Part shown: positions 34,000-45,483 of the stretch, piece after piece
Layout of the letters: each line of letters opens with the position of its first letter
Numbering within the stretch: position 1 is the first letter of the stretch
Assembly: GCA_016800925.1 (NCBI GenBank)
Contig: JABCPU010000315.1
Span: 1-64,000, forward strand
Source of the DNA: Suillus spraguei
Lineage: Eukaryota > Basidiomycota > Agaricomycetes > Boletales > Suillaceae
Direction: 5' to 3'
DNA length: 64,000 nt
Translations under genes and position numbers: made by a program
Notes under the pieces: model-generated
Told to the model about the DNA's origin: nothing
Seen by the model: the letters and a program-made list of their open reading frames with translations, nothing else
The model's database searches: none

Positions 34000-36406
34000 T
34001 AAGAATACCACCGCATCCCCCATCACCTATTCCTCGTGTAGAAAAACGAAAGAATGAATTAGAACCAGAATTTCGACCGCCACCATCAAAACCCATTGAA
34101 CAACAACCAATCGAGGAACAACAACAAGGAAAGCGGAAGACTGAAGAAGATCTCGGAGGACGAGCTCACAATATTCCAAAGTTAACCAAATATTTTGTAC
34201 CTCCCAAATCATTAACCTCCTCTGCTTCCATCAAAGAAATCCCTGATCAGGACGAACCATGACATCCACCATGCCTGCCGAAGAAGATGAGCAATTTAAT
34301 ACTATGCATGATGTATGGAGTGTTCCCGAAGTACGAGAAGTATCATCCTATGAACTTGGAGAAGGAGAATTCCTGGTTGAATATGACATCGACGGAAGTC
34401 ACATGAGAATCATCAATGAAGTATCCATGGATACACCCCTTACTCAAGATGGAACTTCCCAACTTGAACAACTCCCGAAATCCTCCACCATCTCCCTTCC
34501 TCCACCAAAATACAGTAACAAGGCGCAAGAATTTCCAACTGACGAAAAAGAAAAGAAAAAGAAATCATTCGAAGAACTCATACCATCCTACCTCCATGAC
34601 TTCGCTGACGTCTTTGTGAAAGACGGACTTAATAAACTTCCCCCAGAACAACCCAGTATTGACCACCGCATCGATACCAAACCCGGTTTTATTCCCCAAA
34701 CGTCTAAGGTTTACCTGCTGTCAGAAAAAGAACGAACTTCGGTAAAAGTGTTCATTGATGAAAACATTGCTAAGGGATTCATTTCTGAATCAAAATCACC
34801 CCAAGCTAGTGGATTCTTCTTCATTGGAAAGAAGAGCGGGGAACTTCACCCTTGCCAAGACTATCATTACATCAATGATTGGATGGTCAAAAACGTGTAT
34901 CCACTTCCTTTACCAGTATCTCTTGTAGCACGGCTTCACAACGCACAATTCTTCACGAAAATGGATATACGGTCAGGATACAACAATATCCACATTCATC
35001 CTGAGGATCAATGGAAAGCTGCATTCACAATGGAATTCGGCCTCTACGAACCTAACATCATGTTCTTTGGGTTATGTAATTCACCGGCCATGTTTCAAGC
35101 ATACATGAATTGCACCTTCCAGCAGAAGATCAATGAAGGATGGATGGTTATCTATATGGACGATATCCTCATTTTCTCGACAACCATGGAGGAACATCGC
35201 AAACATACCAGACGAGTACTGATGAAGATATGGAACGAACATCTTTTCCTGAAACCAGAAAAGTGTACCTTCGATGCTGATGAAGTGGAATACCTTGGAA
35301 TGATCATTCGGCCCAGACAGATTGCTATGGATACTGCCAAGACAAAAGGGATTGCCAAATGGCCTGTTCCAAAAAGCATAAGAGATGTTTGGTCATTTTT
35401 AGGATTCTGCAACTTCTACCGCACATTTATCTCCCATTACTCCAATATTGCATGACCCCTCATCGATCTAACAAAGAAGGATACTTCTTTCCTCTGGACA
35501 ACTCAATGTCAGGATACCTTCCAAGATCTCAAAGAACGCTTTATAAAACAACCAGTACTTCGCAATCCAGATCCATCCCGGCAATTTGCGGTTGCAACCG
35601 ATGCCTCTCTTGTAGCAACCAGAGGCGTCCTATTGCAAACCAATGAAAACAGCATTTATCACTCATGCGCCTACCTATCTCAGTCGCTAAATCCAGCAGA
35701 GCGCAACTATCAGATTTTCGATCGGGAGTTACTTGCAGTTGTCCACGCCTTAAACGAATGGTGTTACTATCTTGAAGGGAGTGCCCATACTGTCATTGTC
35801 TTCACTGATCACAAGAACCTTCTGTACTTCTGTACCGCACAAAAGTTAACTCAATGACAAGCTCGCTGGCAATTGACATTGTCACTCTTCAACATTGAAC
35901 TACATCATGTTGCAGGCACTAAACTAGCTGCTCCAGATGCTCTCTCACATCACCCAGATCATGATGATGGTTCTCATGATAATGAAGACACTGTGCTTCT
36001 CCCTGATTCCCTGTTCGTCTGACTCATTGATAATGATCTACTTGATGTATTGGCTACTTCCGACCCTTTGGACGACCCTGTATTCAAAACAGCGTCAGAT
36101 GCACTAGATGGTGTCTGTCTTCCTCCCATGAAGTCGGCATTGTCCAATTGGAAGATTGAAAACAATGTGCTCTATTTCAAGAACTGTGCTTACATTCCTC
36201 CCATTCATCGTGCCGCTACCATCGCTCGCTATCATGATCATATCACTGCTGGTCATCCTGGCCATTTCAAAACTGAAGAACTTGTTAAACAGGAAGCCTG
36301 GTGGCCTTCTATTGGTACCTATATCTGTAAATATGTCAAGGCTTGCGCCCTTTGTCAGCAGATGAAATCTGATACTCATCCGGTCCGACCTCCACTTGTC
36401 CTCATT
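34000..36406 (+). pseudogene. G1 pol: linker, reverse transcriptase, RNase H, integrase zinc region
   Basis: After a basic linker, 34259-35455 is open and holds the RT: RIDTKPGFIPQTSKVY, FFIGKKSGELHPCQDY, FTKMDIRSGYNNI, FGLCNSPAMFQAYM and the catalytic VIYMDDILIF. RNase H follows (ATDASLVAT, DRELLAVVHALNEW, FTDHKNLLYF), then the integrase HHCC zinc region (YHDHITAGHPGHFK, CALCQQ). Breaks are a frameshift near 34259 and TGA codons at 35453, 35855 and 36020, each at an Arg codon of G2. An LTR-A copy interrupts the integrase at 36407. Intact RT active site, dead gene. Confidence 0.85.
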
Positions 36407-37176
36407 TGTCATATACCATACTTCTGATCCCAGATCCAACCATATCCGATCAGATCTGATTGATTCTATTTCCGTCCAGTCCACAGATCCTGTCCGGATC
36501 GCTCATCCAAGTGTGCTCACTTCTCGCACTCTATCTCCCTTGTGTATAACTGCGTCTATCTCCTTTCGTCACTCATCCTGTTTCCGGTACTCCTGCTGTG
36601 TATAATTCCTTCCTGTGTCACTGATCCATTACCTGTGTTTCATTTCCGACTCGTGCTTACTGATCCACTGCGCATTAACTAATAGACTTCCGTTACACTT
36701 TGTACATAGCCCTCGGTCCCGGACTTGTTGATTATCTGACTTAGATACTTACTGTATATAAACCACTTGTAGATCTCCGTAGAACCTTAGTTCAAATATC
36801 ATCTTAGATTCTGCTCATTCCACTTCCTTCGGACTTGAGTCACTTTCCACTCAAAGTCATCTTCCGAGACTTGGGATTGATTCCTATAGTCTATATCTCC
36901 GACTCTATCTTCAGATAGTCTACCTCTGTCAGTTTCTAGTCAGGAATCCATTCCGAAGCCAGCCTTAGTCCTCTTTCCATCCCTGCGCTCTGGATAACCT
37001 TCGGACGTACCATATCCGATACCTTCAGATGTCCGGATCCGCTATGCAACTCCTTCTGGATCTTCGGACATATATCTCCTCTCTGAAATAAGGGGCATTA
37101 CTCGGACAAGGGGCACAGTGCATGAACTGAGGCCAAAGCCCTTCAGATCTTTCACCCCTTGAGTATGGTCTTAACA
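36407..37176 (+). mobile_element. Solo LTR family A in the G1 integrase
   Basis: 770 bp, TGTCATATACCATAC to GGTCTTAACA. Flanks TCATT (36402-36406) and CCATT (37177-37181) form a 5-bp target duplication with one mismatch. The integrase sequence resumes directly after it and aligns with G2. Confidence 0.9.
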
Positions 37177-38136
37177 CCATTCCTTCCTCCGCTACCCGCC
37201 CCTTCTCGCAAATCTCTGTTGATTTGATCACTGATCTCCCCATTTCAGGGGGCATTGATAGTATCATGGTTGTGGTGGACCATGGCCCTTATGAAAGGGG
37301 TAATTATTATCCCTTGCCTTAAAACAGTAACCTCTGAAGGTGTAGCAAAGCTATTTTTGAAACATGTCTATCAACGGTTTGGTCTCCACAACAAAGTCAT
37401 ATCAGATTGAGGACCGCAGTTTCTATCAAGATTCTCAAAAGAACTTGCACGACTCCTTGATTATACCATCGCTCCATCTACCGCCTATCATCCTCAGACC
37501 AACGGACAAACCAAACGATTAAACCAAGAATTAGAAACCTATTTGCGTATCTACTGCCGCAACAATCCTGAAGAATGGATAGAACACCTCCCTATCACTG
37601 AATTCATTCACAATCATCAAAAACACAATGCCTGAAACGCCTCACCATTCTTTCTCATGATGGGATATGAACCCCATGCCATTCCCATTTAATCCCTGAT
37701 TCTACCATACCAGCAGCAGAAGATTGAGTTCAATCCCTGCAGAAGATCCGAAAATAAGCCATCGCATGCCATAACATTGCTATGCAAACAATGGCAGAAC
37801 GATCCCGAGGAGATAAGTACCAACCATGCAAGATTGGAGATAAGGTTTGGCTATCTGCCGCTAATCTTAGACTCAAACTCCCATCGCGAAAGCTTACACC
37901 AAAGTGATACGGACCTTTCCCGATCACCAATGTCTTATCACCTATCACATTCACGCTCAAACTTCCTCCGCAATGGAAGATTCACCCCACCTTCCATGCT
38001 TCTGTGTTATCATCCTATAGCAAAAATGATGTACATGGTCCGAACTTCCTTGAACCACCACCTGACATCATTGAAGAAGAAGAAGAATACGAAGTAGAAG
38101 CAATTCTTTCCCATAAAGGAACCGGCAATCGCCAAC
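37177..38136 (+). pseudogene. G1 pol: integrase core and chromodomain start
   Basis: Integrase core pieces [13 protein letters not shown] (first Asp), then GPQFLSRFSKELARLL (second Asp block), YHPQTNGQTKRL near the Glu position, and IYCRNNPEEWIEHL. A one-base insertion lies near 37285 and TGA codons at 37408 and 37633 replace Arg. The C-terminal region contains HPTFHASVLSSY, GPNFLEPPPDI and the chromodomain start EYEVEAILSHKGTG. The chromodomain breaks off near 38136 and runs directly into gag sequence of G2 with no LTR in between. Confidence 0.8.
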
Positions 38137-38159
38137 GCTATCTTTGTCTCTGTTACAGT

Positions 38160-38757
38160 CAACGCTCAGTCAACCGATACCTCTGGACAAAAGGTTGGTT
38201 ACGGGACATTGAAGGATTTTATGAAAAGCTTCAATGAAGCTTTCGAACCAGTGGATACCAGAGGGACTGCATTAACAAAGCTCAGGGACCTCAAACAAGG
38301 AAGCAGCGATCTCCATACCTATATCGCTGACTTCGAGGCACTTGCAGCCAAGGCCCACATCACCGACAATGCAACAAAGATTCATTCTTCCAAGACGGCC
38401 TCAACCTAGGTATCCTAACAAGCTCTTCGCGCCAGGTGATGTCTCAGAGATATTCCGCAACTTGTATTGCAATGCATTTCCATTGACAACTCCCACCATG
38501 CCTTCTAGCGTTACGAGCACATCATGCTCCGCAGAAGAAGAAGAACTATGGAAATGTGCGTTACACACCCAGTCGTGATTCAAACGCAATGGTAGTAGAT
38601 CGAATCTCCGATATGGAGAGATCCGAATGTATGAAAAAAGGACAATGCTTCGGATGCAAGAAGACCGGACACCATATTCATAACTGTCCTGAAAGAAAGA
38701 AGAAGACTCCACTCCGACAAACCAAAGTCAAAGACGAAGAAGATGAAGAAACGTGAG
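38160..38757 (+). pseudogene. Ty3/Gypsy (G2) gag, 5'-truncated
   Basis: It starts inside gag (STDTSGQKVGYGTL) and lacks about the first 75 residues. The rest follows G1: KLRDLKQGSSDLH, IADFEALAAKAHI, frameshifts near 38390 and 38480, and the zinc knuckle CFGCKKTGHHIHNCP. The gag/pol junction GGATTTTTAA at 38770-38779 matches that of G1. Confidence 0.8.
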
Positions 38758-38780
38758 GCAGATTATAGAGGATTTTTAAA

Positions 38781-39853
38781 TTGGAGAAACAAGGATTAAC
38801 ATATGTTTCTCCCAATGTATTACTAAGACTTGTACGTGCTATAGGTGAAAAAAAGAACTTCGTGTCCCTATCACCCTTCACTCCATACATCTTAAAATCC
38901 GTCGACACTACCGCTGTTATCGATTCTGGCGCAGCAGGAACATTCATTTCTGAGGAGTTTGTGAAATCCATCAAATCACACAACAAAAGCTTAACAAACC
39001 ATTTCGAGTTACTACGGCAGATGGAACTCTTATCAAAGGAGGACCAATCACACATTACTGTCTTTTAGTGGTAAAAATCGATGATTGGACCATGTATGGA
39101 AATTCAATATCACTAAACTCGGACGGAAGATCAAATTCTCCTGGGAATCCCGTGGTTACGTGCCATGAACCCAAGTATAGATTGGGCTGCCAAAACACTC
39201 ATCCTCCCTCGAACGATGAAGTCTGACAAAATTGAAATCGACTTGATACAGATCGGAAGAAGAATGAACTACCCCCAGTTTTCCATTGTCATCCCAAGAA
39301 ATGGCAAAATTCACAACTTCCGAAACCCCTTGTCGCCCCTTTTATTAACATTCCTGATGTTCCAAAAAATCCGGAATATGAAGTACGAATGCCACATACT
39401 ATAAACTCCACCCCCTGTGTACAACTGCTGCGAGCAGTATCACCAATTCCCGGCATAGAGAAATACAAGAACGACTCCGAGCCCGAGCATCGGGCCGGAC
39501 CAGAACCTATTGAGCAGCGGCCAATAGAAGAACAGAAGCATGGGAAAAGAAAAGCAAAAGAAGAAATCCCTGGACGAGATACAAACGTACTGAAACTATC
39601 TAGGTTCTACGTTCCTCCGAAAACTCTTCAAACTACCCCTTCAGCCTCAATTGAAGAAATCCCCGACGAAGAAGAACCAATGTCCAAAAACATCACTGAA
39701 GAACCTGTGCCCTCGTTGATCCCAACAGAGAATGATGACCAATTCAACACCATGCAAGACATCTGGCATGTGCCAGAAGTACGTGAAATTTCCTCTTACG
39801 AACTTGGAGATGGAGAATTCCTTGTGGAATATAACGCGATGGAGTTAGCATGA
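38781..39853 (+). pseudogene. G2 pol: protease and linker, frameshifted
   Basis: AVIDSGAAGTFISEEF is the protease active site; GIPWLRAMNPSIDWA-like sequence lies near 39140-39190. Small deletions shift the frame several times between 38900 and 39390. The linker at 39389-39853 has EPEHRAGPEPIEQRP and basic/acidic low-complexity sequence, corresponding to the G1 linker. Not functional. Confidence 0.75.
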
Positions 39854-39983
39854 GAATCATCAAAGAAGTATCCATGGATACACCCTCACACGTGACGGGA
39901 CTTCCTGACTCGAACAACTCCCCAACTACTCCACAATCTCCCTTCCTCCTCTAAAATACAGCAATAAAGCTCAGGAATTCGCT

Positions 39984-41746
39984 ATGGATGAGAAGGAGAA
40001 GAAAAGGAAATCCTTTGACGAATTGGTCCTGGAATATTTGCACGACTTTGCAGATGTCTTTGCTAAAGATGGACTGAACAAACTACCTCCTGAATGCCCT
40101 GGTATTGATCATCGGATCGATACTAAACCCGGTTTTATTCCCTGCACGTCTAAGGTTTACCCACTATCGGAAAAAGAATGCGCTGCCGTCAAAACGTTTA
40201 TTGATGAAAACGTTGCAAAGGGTTTCATCTCAGAATCGAAGTCACCCCAAGCTAGTGGCTTCTTCTTTGTGGGAAAGAAGAGTGGAGAATTGCGTCCCTG
40301 TCAAGATTATCGCTACATCAATGATTGGACAATCAAGAATGCTTATCTGCTCCCACTTCCTATTTCCCTCATTGCACGCCTTCACAACACACAGTTCTTT
40401 ACGAAAATGGATATTCGGTCCAGTTATAATAACATTCGTATTCATCCCGACGATCGCTGGAAAGCGGCTTTTACTACGGAATTCGGCCTCTTTGAACCAA
40501 ATGTCATGTTCTTTGGCCTCTGCAATTCCCCGGCAACTTTCCAAGCATACATGAATCATACCTTCCAGCAGGAAATCAATGAAGGATGGATGGTTATCTA
40601 CATGGACGTTTTCTCCACAACTATGGCAGAACACCGCGAACAGACAAGATGGGTTTTGATGAAGATACGAAAGGAACATTTGTTCCTGAAACCGGAGAAA
40701 TGCACCTTCGATGCAGAAGAAGTGGAATACCTCGGAATGATAATTCGCCCTGGACAAGTTGCTATGGACACCGCCAAGACCAAGGGAATTGCTGAATGGC
40801 CAATACCAAAATCTGTAAAAGAAGTACGGTCATTCCTTGGCTTTTGCAACTTCTACCGCACGTTCATTTCCCACTACTCCGACATCGCCCGACCCCTTAT
40901 CAAATTAACAAAGAAAGATAAGATCTTTGACTGGTCAACCGAATGTATGGATACTTTCGACAAACTGAAACAATGCTTCACATCCCAACCGGTCCTTTGT
41001 AACCCTGATCCTTCTCGACAATTTGCTATTGCTACCGACACTTCGCTTGTAGCAACTGGTGGAGTTCTCTTACAGACTGATGAGAATGGTGTTTATCACC
41101 CATGCGCATATCTCTTGCAGTCTTTGAACCCCGCAGAACACAATTACCAGATCTTTGATCGGGAACTCCTTGCCGTGATCCGGGCATTGAATGAATGGCG
41201 TCATTATCTTGAAGGAAATGCGCACTCTGTCCTAGTGTTCACCGACCACAAGAATCTGCTATACTTTAGAAGTGCACAGAAGCTTACCCGTCGCCAAGCA
41301 CGCTGGCAACTGATTCTGTCTATTTACGACATTGAACTGCATCACGTTGCAGGTACCAAATTGGCAGTACCCGATGCCCTCTCTCATCGGCCCGACTTTG
41401 ACTCCAGCAAAGACGATAACGAAGATCAGACTCTCCTCCCTGATGCTCTATTCGTTCGTCTTATTGATACCAACCTAAAGGATGTCCTGTCATTCTCTGA
41501 CCCTCTTGACGACCCCGTCTTCAAAACAGCATCTGACGCTCTGGATGGTGTATGCCTTCCCCCTATGAAATCGGGACTCTCTGACTGGAAGATTGAGTAG
41601 AATGTCCTCTATTTTAAGAATCATGCCTACATTCCACCAGCACATCTCCCTGATATCTTGAAATGGTATCATGATCATCCTACCGCGGGACACCCCGGTA
41701 GATTCAAAATGGAAGAACTCGTCAAACGGGAAGCTTGGTGGCCCAC
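39984..41746 (+). pseudogene. G2 pol: reverse transcriptase, RNase H, integrase zinc region
   Basis: A frame of 538 codons (39984-41600) carries RT and RNase H in the order of G1, then one TAG at 41598-41600, then YHDHPTAGHPGRFK of the integrase zinc region. In the RT catalytic loop, where G1 has YMDDILIFS, G2 has YMDVFS (40597-40614): nine bases are gone and the second catalytic Asp with them. RNase H is well kept (ATDTSLVAT, DRELLAVIRALNEW, FTDHKNLLYFR). A solo LTR-D splits the integrase at 41747. Confidence 0.85.
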
Positions 41747-42220
41747 TGTTATGAACTGGGGTGGTGTCACCAGCGACAGTGAAAAGACACAGCCGGTCTG
41801 CTGGGAGTTCCTACAATGTCCAGAAGAGGACAAGGTGAAAGTACAAGGAACGCGTTCCGAGTACGATCAAGGGTTCGGCCTCAATAACAAGTTAAAGAGG
41901 TTCTACGAGAATAGAGACTAAGGCTAAGGAGTGCTTAGACTTAGAGACGATTCAAGACGACTTAGGTTGGAGACCTAAGCGAAGGAGATTCCAGGTAAAA
42001 CCCAGTAAGATTAAAGTAAGGAATCTACTACAAGTACACTGTGCTTAAATAGGCCAATATGTGCGCACAGACCAAGTAACCGTGAGAACGTAACTGCGTA
42101 TCCTAATAAGGAAGGCATGTATTGTACAGATGTGTTGAGCATATGAGTCAGAGTCATGTGACATGATATACAAGTAAGGAAACAAAGGGAAAATGAATAG
42201 GGGCACGTACGATTGTAACA
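41747..42220 (-). mobile_element. Solo LTR family D in the G2 integrase
   Basis: 474 bp, the reverse of the LTRs at 44903 and 46990, TGTTATGAACTGGGG to GATTGTAACA. Perfect target duplication CCCAC (41742-41746 and 42221-42225). It is a later insertion of the same family into one of its own copies. Confidence 0.95.
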
Positions 42221-43383
42221 CCCACTATGGGCTCTTATATTCAGAAATACATCGAGGGTTGCGCCCTCTGTCAGCAAATGAAAGCGGATACACATCCTGT
42301 TCGACCTCCGCTTACCCCGATCCCCTCCTCTGCGACTCGCCCTTTTTCTCAGGTCTCAGTTGATCTTATCACTGACCTCCCCATCTCTGGCAGCTTTGAC
42401 AGTATCATGGTCATGGTAGACCATGGCCTTATGAAGGGGGTAATTATTATCCCTTGTCTGGAAACCATCACTTCCGAAGGCATTGCCAAATTATTCTTGA
42501 AACACGTTTATTGTCGATTTGGACTCCATGACAAAGTCATCTCTGATCGTGGCCCGCAATTCCTATCTCACTTCTCCAAGGAGCTTGCCCGACTTCTCGA
42601 CTATGTCATCGCCCCATCTACGGCTTATCACCCTCAGACTGATGGTCAAACTGAGACTCAATCAAGAGCTAGAAACGTACCTCACATCTATTGCCGCAAT
42701 AACCCTGAAGATTGGATAGAACACCTACCAATCGCCGAATTTGTCCACAACCACCGAAAACACGATGCAAGGAATGCATCACCTTTTATCTGATGATGGG
42801 ATATGAACCAGCACTATCCCTCACCTGATCCCTGACTCATCTGTCCCGCAGCAGAAGATCGAGTACGATCCCTGCAGAAGATAAGAGAAGAAGCAATCAC
42901 CTGCCATAACATTGCAATGCAAACAATGGCCGAACGATCCGAGGAGAGAAGTACACCCCATGGAAGATCGGAGATAAGGTCTGGCTATCTGCTACTAATC
43001 TTAGACTCAAACTCCCATCGCGGAAACTTGCACCGAAACGATACGGACCTTTCCCGATCATCGATGTCTTATCCCCATCACATTTACACTCAAACTCCCT
43101 CCACAATGGAAATTCATCCCACTTTCCATACTTCCGTCTTATCATCCTATAGCGAAACAGACGTACATGGCCCGAACTTCCCCGAACCACCCCTGATATT
43201 ATTGAAGAAGAAGAAGAATACGAAGTAGAAGCAATTCTTTCTCACAAAGGAACCGGCATTCGCCGACGCTATCTTGTTTCCTGGAAAGGATATTCATCGG
43301 GAGATAACGAATGGCTCCCAGAAAAGAACTTGAAGAACTCCGCTCGAATCCTGAATGCTTATAAGAAGCAACACTCCCTCTGA
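42221..43383 (+). pseudogene. G2 pol: integrase core and full chromodomain
   Basis: IEGCALCQQ (zinc region), [29 protein letters not shown] and YHPQTDGQTE give the three catalytic blocks, followed by WIEHLPIAEFVHNH. A shift near 42660 and others follow. The C-terminus is a chromodomain of the fungal chromovirus type: EYEVEAILSHKGTG, YLVSWKGYSSGDNEWLPE, NLKNSARILNAY, ending at a TGA (43381-43383). Chromodomains guide integration to marked chromatin, which fits the dense self-nesting here. Confidence 0.8.
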
Positions 43384-43394
43384 TTATCTTCAGT

Positions 43395-44869
43395 CAATCA
43401 AACCGCACAAGCACTTGATCAACTAAACCTTTCGAAATGCCTTTCCCACTGCTACATCACCCCCGTCACTATTGCCAACAATGACTCTGATTCCGACGCA
43501 GAAAACTATGGAACCCTTGCCACTGAAATCGACAACACCTCCTATATTGAAGCTGCCCTTCTATGCGAAGGACATGCTCTCGAGATTGAAAGAATCCTCA
43601 CCAGAAGAGGTGCCTTCCCGCTTTACTTCTCGTCAACATTATCTGCACCGCGCCTCATCGAATCATCAATGAATACAGAAATCATATGCACGCATCTTAC
43701 ATCTCAAAAGCATTCGTCTTAGCTTGTTGCTTCCCCATTCTTTTAAAAGGATGTTGAAGAAGCTATTCACATCGTGGCCGAACGCGAGCAGGTGTTGCTC
43801 GACCTCCCTCTCCGCAAAGAGATGGACCCACTTCCAGTCCCTTCACCCCCTTCTTTGCGCATTTATTCTAATATTGATGCCTTTGCTGGCTTATATACTG
43901 CTGTTCAGGAGATTGGACAGCTCACCAACGCAGTTGTCGAAACTATCCAGCAATCAGTCGTTGAAACAAGAGCAGCCAGAAATTTAGTCGAAGAAGCTAT
44001 TACTGATCTGCAGCAAATCAAGCGACCTCGCTTCCCCACGAACTCCATCTCCTGTTGAAGACCAACCTCATGCCCCCTGTTATAGTCTCCCATGATCACC
44101 CGCATGGTTATACGAACCTTGCACGAAGAGCAGTGTGAAGCTGCGAAAACATTAGGGTCCCTGTCACTGAATTGGTGACACTTGGTCCTCGACTTCGCGA
44201 CCTCCATATTCACCCTCCCATGTCCATCCCAGCATCATTCGGTCCAATGGACCCTGCCTTGCCAGTCCTAGTAAAAGACTTCAGCATAACGTCCCCTTCC
44301 TCCTCTGACGAACTTCTCACAGTTGCTGAACGAGGAACTACTCCTGATCTCCCAACATCAGCATACACCCTTACCACTGAACAGCAGATGCAGCTCAGGC
44401 GCGACAATGCCTTCGCCTTAAGTCGTATGACATGGAGGAAAGGGAAGAAGCGCACCAGATCCACTAGCCCCAAACCCATTATCTCACCATTGCCATTACG
44501 CATGTCTACCTCCAACACTGATGAAAATATGAAATGTCGGTTTTGCGGCATTGTTGGACATCGGCAAAAGAATTGCCCTGAATACCAGTGTCAAATCTGT
44601 CTGCGACACGCCCCTACCCATCTATCTATTTATTGCCCTCAGGTATTGGAAATCCCCCATTTACACTCACTGGAAGGACAATGGATTTTATGATGCACTT
44701 CGTAGGTGGGAGCAGTATCTTATTAATCGTCGATGAAGAAAGGCAGGTCAACGGCGAGGACTGTAGCAGAAGAAAAGCAGCTTATATGCTAGGGGGAAGC
44801 ACTGCTGATGAAGACATCGCTAACTATGACGACTATGATCCCGTCTATGATGCCAATCGCGATATATGA
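43395..44869 (+). pseudogene. Extra third ORF of the LTR-D Ty3/Gypsy family, G2 copy
   Basis: Between the pol stop and the 3' LTR lies about 1.5 kb of coding-like sequence in shifted frames. Recognisable pieces: YIEAALLCEGHALEIERIL, EEAIHIVAERE, DAFAGLYTAVQEIGQL (helical), LRDLHIHPPMSIP, and a zinc-knuckle-like CRFCGIVGHRQKNCP followed by a second cysteine cluster CQICLRHAPTHLSIYC. It ends ANRDI at TGA 44867-44869, followed by the purine tract AAAAAGGGGGTAA and the LTR. No envelope features (signal peptide or membrane span) are visible. Same strand and order as G3. Function unknown; a nucleic-acid-binding accessory protein is an inference. Confidence 0.7.
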
Positions 44870-44902
44870 AAGTTGGTGACTTTCCGTGTAAAAAGGGGGT
44901 AA

Positions 44903-45346
44903 TGTTACAGTCGTACGTGCCCCTATTCATTTTCTCTTTGTCTCCCGTATATTACATAACATGACTCTGACTCATATGCTCAATGCATCTGTACTATAGT
45001 TGCCTTCCTTCTTTGGATACGCACTTACGTTCTCACATCTCTCTTGGTCTGTGCGCACATATTGACTTATTTAAGCACATTGTATTACACTTGTATACTT
45101 TACTTTAATCTTACTGGGTTTTACCTGGAATATCCTTCGCTTAGGTCTCCAACCTAAGTCGTCTGAATCGTCTCTAAGTCTAAGCACTCCTTAGCCTTAG
45201 TCTCTATTCTGTTGATCGTCTTAGAGTTGCGACTCTTCGACCGAACCCTCGTAATAACCTTGTTCTCTTTTGAACATAGTTGAATCTCCCAGCAGACCAT
45301 CTGTGTCTTATCACTGTCGCTGGAGATGCCACCCCAGTTCGTAACA
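44903..45346 (+). mobile_element. LTR family D, 3' LTR of G2
   Basis: TGTTACAGTCGTACG to GTTCGTAACA, 444 bp. The preceding polypurine tract AAAAAGGGGGTAA (44890-44902) identifies it as a 3' LTR. Directly after it, sequence enters the end of the G3 chromodomain (VSWKGYSSGDNEW), so the two copies were joined by recombination. Confidence 0.9.
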
Positions 45347-45458
45347 GTCTCCTGGAAAGGATATTCATCAGGAGATAATGAATGGATCCCAGAAAAGAAC
45401 TTAGCAAATTCCACATGAATTTTGAATCCTTATAAGAAATGACACGCCCTTTGAATTT
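45347..45458 (+). pseudogene. G3 chromodomain tail
   Basis: VSWKGYSSGDNEWIPEKNL followed by a stop-containing end of pol. Everything 5' of this in the third copy is missing. Confidence 0.75.
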
Positions 45459-45483
45459 GAACGAGCCCCACATAATATTCAAT

